Positions 1-10,590 of a stretch of 64,000 bases of DNA are shown one piece after another. Numbering within the stretch: the first letter of the stretch is position 1; the number at the start of each line of letters is the position of its first letter. The DNA is from Pyrrhosoma nymphula. Its lineage: Eukaryota; Arthropoda; Insecta; Odonata; Coenagrionidae. The notes beneath the pieces were generated by a model. The model made no database searches. It worked only from the letters and a program-made list of their open reading frames with translations, and was not told the origin of the DNA. Location: positions 51,845,164-51,909,163 of the forward strand of contig OY754337.1 in assembly GCA_963573305.1 (NCBI GenBank), written 5' to 3'. The position numbers and the translations under genes were made by a program.

Positions 1-2189
1 AGCGATTGTAAATTTCTAGTCTACATGATTTTTACCCTATTTCGTTTAAACCAACCTTAAGAGACAGATGGCCCTAATGGTAATAGTTATTGCTACTATG
101 GCAGTCTCCCATTTATGCAGGAAAAATAGATTGAAAACGAAATTTGTTATCTGAATTAGTAAAGAATTACGTTATTGTATGCTTCAGTTACGTTTTTATG
201 GAGAATCAAGAAAATGTATATTTCCATGTATAAGTATATTAGGTCCATTCGAAAATCATGTAGAAAAATGCTTAATTTCAATAAAAACAATGTTATTTAC
301 ATCCTAAAACTCACTTAAAAGCATTTTTTCATTGCAATTGCCTTCCTTAACATAAGATAATTTAATAAGACGTCGCTGAGAGATGTCGGAAAGTGAGCGT
401 ATCAATGTAAAAGCACAGTGAGGTAATGTTAGTGAAACGTTTTCACGAAGTATTATTCATGCTAAATTAAAAAGGAATGAGTAAGAATATAACCTTGATT
501 TTTGTGCAAAAGTATATATAAGGGAAAAGGTATCATGAAAACATATTTTTAGGAAAAAAATTGTTAAACTTTAATATGAAATTTTTTATCCTATGTAGTT
601 GAGAGGCAAAGGCGCAATATTTCAATCTCCCGGCGATACAGTGCGGTCTACCACTCGAAAGGCTGAATCCCAAGATCCAGATCGTTTCATAAGGTCACGC
701 ATTTAATTTTATCTCCGTCGTAATAACCACAGTCCACCGTCGTATTCCCTTCTAAAGCAAAAGGCCATACTCAACTCCTCTCTGGGTATTATTTACATCA
801 CCCCGAGAGTTATAATATGTCTCGACCACAAAAAATCTGTCGCCCTTAGGCGCGGATTGTGTGTTGCTTATGCATTAGGTTCCTCTATTCTCTCGACTTT
901 CACTGATATGAGTGGCATGATATGTACAAATACTTTTACTAGCGCAAAGGGTCTGAATTAGACCAGAGGTAAGGAGCCTAATAGCGCTCTTATCTTCAAA
1001 GAAGAGCTCCCGACTTTACTATTGCACTTATCTCTTCCGTCATCCTTACAAACATATATTTATTCCCTACAGAGTATTTATTTCCTTAAACATAAAAATG
1101 TGCGCATTATTTACAAGTATAAAGGGAAATTTAATGCATTAATTAAATTTTATTTACTCTATTTATAAATCGAGACCCAGTGTAAGGTAAAGTGCAGAGT
1201 ATGATTCAGTGGAAAATATGAATTAACACAGGGTTCAGTGTGTAGAGCTAATTTATTATAGCTTTGTATATAATTAGATACCTTTAACACCATCTTGTTA
1301 GTTTTTATGGTGACTTTGGATACGGCGACGCATAAGGAAATATATATGACCGTAAACAAAGTACAGAGCATGGTCTAAAGTTTATTCAAACACCACTCCA
1401 GTTAAAGATATCAATAAATAAAATCTATGTACAATATGTATCTCTTTCCCACCCACCGGGTATCCCTCAATAAATTTGCATTATTTATTTTGGAGACTAT
1501 GCCTGTCTAGTTGACATTCGACAGTAACCTTCATGATCAAGGTACATAAGGTGGTTCGACCGTAAATAGACTTGAATTTCATTTAATTCATATTATGTTT
1601 GATAAGATAAACATATGCTGTCTGATTCATATTATCAACAATTTCCTTCAATTACACGCCGCTTTATTCGAAAATTTCAACATTTCGAATATATAAATTT
1701 CATAAATTTATAAATTCATATAAATTTATATATATATTAATTTCGAAATAACTCAAAATTTCATCGTGTATAATGCGAGAATGGGACACACAAATGGGGT
1801 ATTATTGAATAACTGTTTCAATTGCTGGATTATCCTGCAATCCATTGCAATAACTGTATTATTGAATAACTGTTTCCATTGAATGAACTTAAGTCAGCTA
1901 GAAGTAGGTGAGATTTGGAGATGCATAGGTAACCCCTGCAGAGAAATTACCTCGGAACCATCATAAAGATTTAAAACTCTCAAAAACCTGCACTTCTTAA
2001 TTGTTAAACTCTGTGAGTTGCTTCGCAAAGACATTAAGACCTTTTAACCAAAAACTCGATTTTTTAAAATGTCAATGGTTGTAATCCGTAGTAAACACTG
2101 ATGGCCAACCAAACTCTCATCTGCTAACATGACTTAGGCATTATGACTTGACTTGAAACCCACATGAATTAGGTGAGTCTCAGTCATGA
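1..2189. other. AT-rich non-coding stretch
   Basis: I see no gene here. The stretch holds an AT-only semi-palindromic patch near 1685-1745 and a short direct repeat of about 20 bp starting near 1800 and again near 1857 (offset 57). Neither identifies an element. Open frames are short and without recognisable domains. Confidence 0.5.
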
Positions 2190-2360
2190 GTGAGCTTTCA
2201 CACGAGGCAGACGTGGTCGGGTGCTTCTCTGACGAAAGGCAAGTGCCATAGTGATGTGATCAGTTCAATGAACAGCATAAGTGTGTTCAACTGCAAGTTT
2301 AACTTCGCACGCTGTCCCGGAGTAATAGTGATTCACACAAAGTTGGTGCTACAGTTAAAA

Positions 2361-2709
2361 ATGGCAACTTGCAATGTTTGTAATGCGAGTGTGCTTAAAC
2401 GTCAACTAAAGATTGGTCGCAGTGAGTGTAAAACCCAGTGTCACGCCAACTGTGTACAAATGTCTAAAGAAGATATTGAGTTTCTCAGCGCTGAGAAGCA
2501 AAATTGGCGCTGCCCTCACTGTGCTGAGGAAAGACGCAAGAGCATGTCAGTACCGTCTGTGGAGGACACAGGATCTGCAAATATCTCGCAGATTATAAAC
2601 TTACTAGAAGAAGGAGAATCGGAAACGCATGGAAGTGGACTTAAACAAGGCTATTGAGTTTGTGCACGAGAGATTAGAGGAAAATACCAAAGTTATGTGC
2701 TTGTTATAA
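2361..2709 (+). pseudogene. LINE ORF1 fragment with PHD-type zinc finger (frameshifted)
   Basis: This is a broken fragment of what looks like ORF1 of a non-LTR retrotransposon. PHD fingers are known in ORF1 proteins of CR1-like and related LINEs. From the internal ATG at 2361, zinc ligands can be placed at C4, C7, C23, H28, C31, C51 and C54, ending in WRCPHCAEERRK. The first cysteine of the second pair appears to be Arg20, so one ligand is missing. After about residue 85 the frame is broken: it stops at 2655-2657, and the homologous reading continues in another frame from 2629 (MEVDLNKAIEFVHERLEEN), a charged helical stretch, to a stop at 2707-2709. The open frame extends upstream to 2190, but the finger context favours 2361. 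No reverse transcriptase lies next to it. A domesticated PHD gene is unlikely because of the frameshift. Confidence 0.7.
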
Positions 2710-2984
2710 TATATTCGACGCGATATCCTGACATTACTCCATTTTTATAAATCAAATTCAACTTTAGCAAACATCGTGTAAAGTAAACCTTAGTGTTTCC
2801 AACGTGGCAACTTTTTATTCATACAAGCCTTCTTTTTTTAATTGACAAATGTTAAAACTCTTCTGGCATGATCATCATGTAGGTACACATTTGTACAAAA
2901 CCCTCAGAACAAGACAATAGTCTAAACCCAAATATTAGTGCGATTTTGCTCGTAATCAAATACTCGAACATAAAATATTTTTCT

Positions 2985-3112
2985 CGAACGACTACTTAAA
3001 TATACATTTATTATTTAAACATTAAATTTTAATTAAATCTATAATGACCCGCGAAAGTTTTAACCAAGAATTATTACGAATAATTAAAATATTGCGCCGG
3101 ACACAATAAAAG
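2985..3112 (+). repeat. Direct repeat copy 1 (partner at 3709-3814)
   Basis: Two blocks are shared with 3709-3814: a front block (CGACTACTTAAA, then TTATTATTT and AACATTAAAT) and an end block (TAAAATATTGCGCCGG, then CACAATAAAAG). The middle differs in length and sequence. This is a dispersed repeat of unknown class. The copies are about 720 bp apart in the same orientation, so a pair of short terminal repeats is conceivable, but nothing coding lies between them. Confidence 0.6.
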
Positions 3113-3708
3113 CTTAGTAAGTAACTTGTGTGAATGAATTTTTTTACCATATGGGAAATCAAATATGAAAAATAAGTTACACTTTTTTTGTGTTTCTATT
3201 TCAAGTTTCGCTCAAATGCTATAAGCCACAGTAAAAGTTAAGTTACCGTAGAGTTTTCCGGAATGAGCAAACGAGGAAGCATTCTTCCCTCAGGGTCTCA
3301 TAGTATAAAATTTTCAACAGCTAAAACTACCACCTGAAAACGGTAAATTCAAAGCCTTCTAACTTTAAAGACATTGGAAGTCTTAGACGTAGAAGCCATT
3401 AAGCCAAACGAACTCTGTGACCCTATGCAACTCCAAGAATGCTACCATATATTGTTATAGATTAAAAAGAATATGCTTTGAATAAAGTATTAACGATGCC
3501 ATGTCGCATTTAAATCATGCTTACTGTATAATTCACCCTATATATTATTTAAAGGTATGTAAGTAATAAGTTATATTCGAGTCAACATACATGCTACCAT
3601 ATTGTTTATGGTGAAAACATTGGTTGTTACTTTTTTAGGCTACTACTGAAGAAAATCCAATGCATTAATAAAAATCACATTTAAACCATTTAAATCACCA
3701 AATCCATT

Positions 3709-3814
3709 TAAACGACTACTTAAAAATACTTTTATTATTTGAACATTAAATCTTACGAATCATACTACATAGGTATTACGAAAAACTAAAATATTGCGCC
3801 GGGCACAATAAAAG
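3709..3814 (+). repeat. Direct repeat copy 2 (partner at 2985-3112)
   Basis: Same two conserved blocks as the copy at 2985-3112, with about 85 percent identity by eye in the blocks and a shorter middle. It ends with GCGCCGGGCACAATAAAAG. No terminal inverted repeat or target duplication is visible. Confidence 0.6.
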
Positions 3815-4110
3815 GCCCATGAATGTGGACAAAAAATACTTCTTACCTGATGACGACAAAGTGGAGTTCACGAAACGTGGTTGAAATATTTAACTCCGCT
3901 CCGAAAGTCTCGAATAAAATGACTTATTATAAAGTTCCAAGTCTACACTATAGCCTCTTATGTCTTTATTGTTATTAATTTCCACTTTCTTTTGTCTCAT
4001 CACTAGTAAATCTTACTATCCTTCATTTTCGTTGAGGTTCTTTTAAAAAATAATGAGTCCCTCTAACTCAATTCACATATTATTTCCGATTATATCTCTT
4101 TTGTTCTTTT

Positions 4111-4443
4111 TCATGCTTTCCAAACAGTTTTGTCGAGCATTCCCATTTCTCTTGAATACTCTCCCGAAAAATTCCCTATAGCTGGAAAAATCGCGTTAAA
4201 AATCCATCGAGAGCAGTTTTTAGTTAAATTTTCCGTTCGCAATTTTCTCGGTCGAATGATATGGAAGCTAGCGATCACCGGTTTGTTTGTCGTTTCAACG
4301 CCACCGTTGTCACTTAGGAAGAGATAATCCTCTTCTCCGGTAGGTGTGTGCATAAATAAGTGACAGGACGGTTCGAAGGTTCGGAGGCTGAAATCGAAAA
4401 TTACGGGCTGAAATAGCAAAATTGTGTTCTTTTCAGTGCGCAA
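4111..4443 (-). other. Open frame of 110 codons, function unknown
   Basis: A minus-strand frame runs open for 110 codons to a TGA at its left end. It has no upstream ATG (the track start is TTG), so if real it would be an exon or a fragment. I recognise no domain. The opposite strand is also open for 65 codons, which argues for chance or repeat-derived sequence. The frame is somewhat less AT-rich than its surroundings. Confidence 0.15.
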
Positions 4444-4647
4444 GTTAAAGCAGCAATCGACTGAATCGCTATATGAATGTGATTTTACAAATCATTATTT
4501 ATAATTATGAAGCTTTAAATTTTGAAAAGGCCGCCGTTCAATTTTGATCAAATTTGATCAAATGCCGCCAAAACGCGTCCACTTTTGATGACTCTATCCA
4601 AGAAAATACGTTTTCAAGTAGATCGAAACCACTTTTAATTAAAAATC

Positions 4648-4747
4648 ATTGTCAAAAAACACGGTACAAAATTCCACTAATTATTTTATTGCTGTCGACC
4701 GGTTTCGACGACTAAAGCGTCATTTGTACCTTGTTTTTGTGACAATT
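4648..4747. repeat. Foldback repeat with degenerate hammerhead-like centre
   Basis: Arms of about 25 nt (4648-4672 and 4722-4747) are inverted copies, both containing GGTACAAA read outward from the centre. Between them, read on the minus strand, lies TGACG, a loop, CGTC, then GAAACCGGTC. This resembles the second half of a hammerhead core (stem II, GAAAC, minimal loop, GTC), although the CTGANGA box is degraded. It belongs with the other foldbacks of this window by layout, not by overall sequence. Confidence 0.45.
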
Positions 4748-5889
4748 ATTTCTATCTTCAATTTCCGCAAAGTATCGCCACAGTCGATTAATTTGATTCA
4801 CTTTTAATTAATTCATCACCTTTTGGTATCTCTAAATTAGTTGTTAAATGCATGTTGCATGCCTTTTTTATAGTAATGATGCACTATGAGTTTGCTAAGG
4901 GCTCACATTTCTTCAAATAATGCCAAAAACGCTCGCTTTCAATTTGCACTGAGCAGTTCGTATTCAAGGTGTTGCAGAACCTCATAGTGATCATGAACGG
5001 AGTAAAACCTAATATTCATTATGAATCAGGATATTGCCTTGCACCGGAATACAGCCGTAAATATTTTTCGGTGCTCATCCTTACGTCTATCTCTTCCAAT
5101 TATTCGTTTTCATCCTTCCGTTCCACCACGACACTGCACACAAGGTTAGGTTGAAAAAAAAATTCGATACTCGGATTCTAATAACACGGAAAAGGTGCGC
5201 ATACGCGCGTTTTTACCTACTTTAGAAAAAAGTTAGTTTTTCATTTTCCCAGCTTTATAATGTGCACCTGAGCTAAATATGATTTATCTTATTTCAAATG
5301 TAAACCAAATTTGATTTACTTAATACAAACCTTGGAAACGATTCAAGGTATTACGATGAATTTCATTCCCATTCATTCCACATCTCAACTTAATAAACTA
5401 CTTCATTTAAATGTTAAGATGTCACGCTTTTGGTTGACACTCTTTCTCTCTCTTGCTACAAATGGAAATCTTCTATTCTTTAATAATGGTTTTTTCTCTT
5501 ACACTACACTGCACCCTAATAATGTTAATAAAAAATACGACTATTAATGAATTTCCCCAAACCTGAAAATACTTGTAAGGAGGTGGTACGACTATTAATG
5601 AATTTGCCTAAGCCTGCAAATACTTAATCATTTATGCAAAAAAAAACCTGCTAGTAAGGAGGTACAATTTCACTAAGTATGCACTACACAATAGGTATGC
5701 TACCAATATTAAATAAACTATGTTTATTAATGCATTTTAACTACATAAATGCACAGAAATACCACAGCTATGCATGCAAGAGGTGCTATGATTACTACGT
5801 AGTAGAATATAAGAGTAGTAACAAGAATAAGAGAGCAAAATAAAATTATTATCTACACATTCTACCGACAAACATTGTTAAATGTGTCA
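4748..5889. other. Non-coding stretch
   Basis: No gene recognised. A tandem duplication with an offset of 51 bp occurs at 5536-5665, marked by TACGACTATTAATGAATTT at 5536 and 5587. Confidence 0.4.
5536..5665 (+). repeat. Short tandem duplication, two units
   Basis: TACGACTATTAATGAATTT recurs after 51 bp, followed in both units by a CCTGAAAATACTT-like block and a GTAAGGAGGT block. The second unit carries an insertion with a run of A residues. It is a small local duplication and shows no sign of an element. Confidence 0.6.
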
Positions 5890-6262
5890 TTGGCAGCTAT
5901 CATGACCTGTTATCTTTCGCAGGAACAACATTTTAAATCTTTCCGTTTCGCAATTGATTTCCCTAAGTTTGCTCTCATGATATTATTATGACTGGTTTCT
6001 TAAAATGTTATATATGTTGTCGAAAATAAATTGGCTTTAAATTATATGAAAGATTTAACCAACGGTAAAAGAGCAATTTCCATTCCAGTCTTTTTTTCAG
6101 AAGGCTTGTTACACTAATGACATAATCATAACTGCCCTTTACGTACCTCGCCGATCTTCGTTGCACACGTTCTAACTCGATTTTTAAGTCTACCTCATAA
6201 GTATCCCAAATACTGGCTGTATTCCAAGTGGAGCCTAACAAGGGAGGAGTATCCTACTTTTC
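5890..6262 (-). pseudogene. LINE reverse-transcriptase 3' fragment (Jockey/CR1/L2-like)
   Basis: Read on the minus strand this is the C-terminal end of a LINE reverse transcriptase. It starts as LVRLHLEY in one frame, shifts frame, and continues as SIWDTYEVDLKIELERVQRR then SARYVKGSYDY. The family pattern is LVRP-LEYA-VWDP, then QRRAARFV, then a serine/threonine-rich block. Further left, fragments similar to the usual tail of such proteins can be read across several stops. It is clearly dead: at least one frameshift, several stops, no upstream catalytic domain. The fragment at 34555-35000 on the + strand is of the same type. Confidence 0.75.
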
Positions 6263-7939
6263 TCAGAACTTCCATAACTTTATCTTCGCTCTTGCTTATT
6301 ACTCTTTTAACAAATCCAAATTTACGATTAGCCGAATATGAAGAAATCATTTCGATCTCTCAAGGTCCTTGCTAAGTACCTATGCCTGGAACAAATTTTC
6401 ACTTTTCCTCCATCTACTCTCAGGAACATTCCTTATCTTCTTAACATACTGTATTCCACTATTGGACTCTACAACAGCACAATTTTCTTTTTCGCCTGAC
6501 TTTCTCTAAGTCATTTTTCCTCCCTCCTTCGAAATATAAACCAAATCTAGCCCTTCTCTCCTCTATCGTTTTTTTTTATTTTTTTTATTGCACTTCCACG
6601 TCCTTCCACCCGCGAATGGATATTCCTTCCTCCTGTGAGTCGAGTTTTTCCTAGGAAACCTTTTTTTTATCACCTTTTTTCTTTCATCTCCACGTGGAAG
6701 AGTGCATGCCATTTTCCGTCCAATATTTTCCCAATTAGGTCTAAGTTTTTCTCCTTTCGAAGTCTGAGCTAACAGTGGCGATAATCTTTGGTGGGCTGCG
6801 CATCAGATAGAATGGAAACGGAATTTAAGGATATTCCTCTCGCGTAAATGATCGGTGTCCCCGATTTTTTTGGAGGTCGATGACGGAGAAAGGCGAAAAC
6901 ATATCGCCTTACGGATAATTTCCCACGACTGTAAAAAGCATTGGATATCGAGAAAAGGAATGACATAAGTACTTGTACTAAATCCTTATTTTTTCTTCAA
7001 GCTGAGGAAATAAAAGCACAAGGACCAGAGTAAAAAGAAATCAAAAGTTTTTAGACAAGTTTCCCTTTCTGTAAAAGCGTTGTGATTCCATGAATGCTTG
7101 ACAAACGTATCTGTGAATGCTTGCAAAACCTTGTGAAAGACGAAAATATCGCAAGCCGGATTGTTTTGAATGTAGTAAAAGTTATTGACTGGAAAAGTCT
7201 TAGTTACGTGAAATATTCATGTAAATGCCTCAAATATTTAATTCATACAGTGTGTATAAAAACTATTGAAATCTAGACAATTTTATGATCCAGGCTATTA
7301 TTTTTCTTTCAACTTCCTTTAACTTTAAAGCTACGATTGGAGTCCAGCAAATATAAGTACAATGTGTAGTTAAAAATGTTTTTAAAACGCTGTTGTCTAC
7401 AAACCTTTAGAATTGTATAGTAAGGGAATTTTCTAAAATTAACATCAGACGAAACATGACTGCAGTGAAATATCAGAAAAATGTAAATGATTTCCTCTTT
7501 CAATATTATATTTCGATGGGTTTCAATGATTAAAAAACATTGATATGGCTTGTCATTGTTATAGAAGGAGTTGAAATCAAGGAGGTACTCTCTTTTAATG
7601 GAAAAAACTCGCCTCTTTAGTCATCGTGATGGAATACTTTAATCTTATTTGTCCTGAATCATTATTGTGTGTAGGTAAACATAGTTAAATGGCTTTGTGG
7701 ATTTTTAGGCCATTTAAATTCATTTTCACCAGTATTATCCATTTGACAGTGGGTATCATTTCTTTATTTAACTACAAATATGCAACAATGTCAGGTAACC
7801 TTCATCAATATAGTTCAGCATAAAAACTAATAAATTCTGAGGGAGCATTTGCTGAAGTTCATTCATTCATTGGTCGTTCAAACATAATAATGGTTGACTG
7901 CAGCCCTCCATCCTTTCCTCTCTAATGCTAATCCCTTAC
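6263..7939. other. Non-coding stretch
   Basis: Apart from T-rich runs near 6560-6680, nothing distinctive. No gene, RNA or element boundary recognised. Confidence 0.4.
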
Positions 7940-8275
7940 TGCCTGTTAGTTCTTCTTAAGCACTAATTTCTTTATTCGGTCTATTTACTTATCTTTTGGC
8001 CTTCCTCTTGGTAGGTGCTTTTCCCTATATTTTTACCTTATATTATTATCAATCATATCTTGACAAACCAATTTGTCCTCAGGGAGTTGCCAATTCATCT
8101 TTTCCTTCTTTTCTTTACAGCGTTCCACCTGACCATTTCCTTTTCTAATCTTCTGTAAATTTCTTCATTTCTTATTTTATCAGTCCACTGGGTCTTCATC
8201 ATCCTCCCCCATCACCAAGTATCCAAAGCTTTAGCTTTTCCAAATGCCCATGCTTCCAATCCATAGAATGCCACG
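7940..8275 (-). pseudogene. LINE reverse-transcriptase 3' fragment (RTE/BovB-like)
   Basis: The minus strand encodes FYGLEAWAFGK, a stop, then KTQWTDKIRNEEIYRRLEKE and MVRWNAVKKRRKR. This matches the C-terminal region of RTE-type LINE proteins (YGCEAWT, a basic linker, WTD-I-NEEV-RR, then K-RR-WIGH). At least two stops and a lost middle show it is dead. This region would not be noticed from open frames alone. Confidence 0.7.
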
Positions 8276-9260
8276 GATCACACGAATGTTTTCAAAAAGT
8301 AACTAAAATTTTGTCTGAGCAAGCATCATTTAATACCTACTAATAAGTATTATTTTTTTCTCATACTTTCGAAAAACTCCTATTGGACCAAAACCAAGAA
8401 TTGAATGCAGGTAAAACACGGATGTTACAGTTTTCAATCAGTAATAGTTTAATTTCACGACTAGTTCCAACGTACTACGTCATTAAGAAGTTATAATGAA
8501 GTAGTAAGTCACAAATGTCGTTAAATTAACCTATTGCTTGTGGAAAACTGCGAGATCAGTTTTTACTTCTATCATGGATCAATTCCTCCATTTTAGCCAT
8601 GATTTGTTACCTTTTACCAATGAATAGACTAAACATCAATATAATTGTTGTTGACAGTTATCTGAAAATAGATGCACATGTATTAATTATATATCTATTT
8701 CCGCAGTGCAATCGACGCAGGATGCATCTCAAAAGTCACATCCAAATATCCAAAGGTCCTCTAGACAAAATCGGTAAGCATAGCCTCATAACAATCTTTT
8801 CACGGTCTACCGTAATGATGTGACAAATCATTCCACCATTTCAGTCCTTTTCTTTTTGTCTGCCTCCGCGACGCATTTGATGTGAGGTGAAGAGGCCCGG
8901 GCTCCCGGGATTTACCTCGTTAAAGAGCAGAGTTTAATTCAGGGCGTGTCTCCAGCTTGTTCACGTGGGAATGATCAGGCGAGCGCAAAAAAAGATAGTG
9001 ACAAGAGCCTCATCACGTCGATCAAAAATTCAGCGCGGGACAGTTGGAGCTGTTGGAATCCGGTGGGAAATATGTCACCTCGGAGCCCTTAGGAATTAAA
9101 TTGGAGTAGTAAAATGGCTATAGGAAGAGACTGGGAGGTTGGCAGAGCAATTACTCCGAAATGTGAGGACAGTGGGTGATGCACCGAAATATTATGCACC
9201 GATATATTACGTGACTTATGAATAGAATAGAAGCATTGAATGATTTTAATCTCCACTTGG
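8276..9260. other. Non-coding stretch
   Basis: No gene recognised. A CCCGGG-X2-CCCGGG palindromic spot lies near 8898-8909. The remainder is ordinary mixed sequence. Confidence 0.4.
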
Positions 9261-9303
9261 TGGAACACCATGGTGGGAAACCATGGAACACCATGGTGGG
9301 AAA
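9261..9303 (+). repeat. Short tandem duplication
   Basis: GGAACACCATGGTGGGAAA is present twice in a row, separated by a few bases that are themselves a partial copy. The unit contains the palindrome CCATGG. Confidence 0.7.
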
Positions 9304-9346
9304 TATGAACACAAACTAAATAAGTTGCACAGGCTTTTGATTTGAT

Positions 9347-9422
9347 GCGGCCGGTTTCATGGAATAGTCAATGAAATCTGTCCTGGTCATGTCGACTATT
9401 TAAAAGGGTTAAAACCGGTCGT
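9347..9422. repeat. Short foldback of the GAAACCGGTC type
   Basis: Left arm 9347-9370 (GCGGCCGGTTTC then GGAATAGTC) and right arm 9393-9422 (GACTATT then AAAACCGGTCGT) are inverted copies about 22 bp apart. The ACCGGTC end is the same box as in the 4648-4747 foldback. The hammerhead CTGANGA box is not preserved, so this is a degraded member. Confidence 0.45.
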
Positions 9423-10081
9423 ACCAAGTAAAAATACTTTTTAAATTATCCTTCACATTTGATACACAGGTGTATCTTCGATGACAATTTTATACTACAG
9501 TATTGGTGTCACGGATTTCTCTCTCATAGGCCCGGGTTAACGAGAAAAGTCTATTGTAAAATTTCATTCCGTACGCATTACTCATTATCCAAGTACCACC
9601 GTGTGGTAATAGACGTCTTAAGATGCTTGTAGAAATGTCTGAGTTAATGTCTTGGGTTCAAAGCTCTAGTACAGCATTTTATTTCGGTCATACATGTTTC
9701 GGAAACAACGTAAGATACCTGATCCCGCACGGAAAAATAGCCCTTTTAGATGGTTTTTTGAACTTGGCATCTCTGTTTGTTTGGTTCAAATCTTGTAATA
9801 AAATTTTCTTCCACTTTCACCGAGTCGATTCCCTTGAAACTTGTCCCACGTGTCTATTTTTTATTACAATACAATATTATATTGATTTAAACAAGTTAAC
9901 AAAATGTTTAAACATTAATTTAACCAAAAAACTTAATACTTTTTCATCACAAATTTCAGTGAATTTTTCAGCAATTTCTCCACAAAATAAGGACTAACAT
10001 TGATTGAAAAATTGATGCAGAATTATTAAATACTAAAAAATATACTAACTAATTAGTAAAAAAAATTATTTTTTTATATTT
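9423..10081. other. Non-coding stretch with a chance-length open frame
   Basis: An ATG-started + frame of 124 codons lies at 9623-9997, but it has no recognisable domain, and its length is within what AT-rich DNA of this size gives by chance. I do not call it a gene. Confidence 0.35.
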
Positions 10082-10109
10082 TTATTAAAAGACACTAAAA
10101 GAAGAAATT

Positions 10110-10552
10110 AATTTAGGAGCCGTCAAAACTAGCCTACAACAGGTAGAACATGATTGTTTGTGATTAAAAATAAAACCATGGGGGCGCCACCAACATTTGT
10201 AATGCAAAATACTTTTCAATAGAAACATTCAGATCCTAATCACTTAATCACTCAACTTATGATACTAAAGACTTTTCGACAAATCACTGTAAAGGTTTAG
10301 CCAAGCTTCACTTGCCGTAAGTTCCTAGTCTTGATTACAATTTGTAATACTAAAGACTATGCAACAAATTACAGTAAAGAGAGAGGCAATTCCTGGATCT
10401 GCACAAATTGGAATACGAAAGATTTTTTGCCTCCTATTTAGTTACAGTAAAGTCTTTTGTATCACAAACGTTGGTTGCGCCCCCATGGTTTTATTTTTAG
10501 TCACAAATATAGACACGTTCTACAAGTTGCAGGCCAGTTGTGGCAGCTCAAA
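10110..10552. repeat. Foldback (MITE-like) element with long imperfect inverted arms
   Basis: The left arm (about 10110-10218) and right arm (about 10443-10552) are inverted copies sharing AAAAATAAAACCATGGGGGC and a CAACATTTGT/CAACGTTTGT block, as well as the outer block AGCCTACAAC/GGCCTGCAAC. Weaker similarity continues outward to about 10082 and 10590. Inside, a block starting ATACTAAAGACT recurs at 10262 and 10347 (offset 85). No transposase is present and no target duplication could be fixed because the outer ends are AT-rich. A non-autonomous foldback DNA element is the simplest reading. Confidence 0.75.
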
Positions 10553-10590
10553 AATTCACTTGTAGTTGATAGTATGTATATTATTTTAAT

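Larger units (their letters stand above)
2710..4647. other. Non-coding stretch with a dispersed direct repeat
   Basis: The region is AT-rich. It contains one pair of direct repeats (listed separately) and one questionable open frame on the minus strand at 4111-4443. Near 4535-4562 there is a short doubled TTGATCAAA motif. I recognise no gene. Confidence 0.4.

Noticed and set aside
3705..3815. Pair of long terminal repeats of a retrotransposon (with 2985-3112)
   Set aside because: Copies are only about 110-130 bp, without TG...CA ends, and the 600 bp between them carry no gag or pol sequence.
9623..9997. ATG-started open frame of 124 codons
   Set aside because: No domain; AT-rich DNA of 64 kb in six frames is expected to give a couple of this length by chance, and codon use looks like the background.
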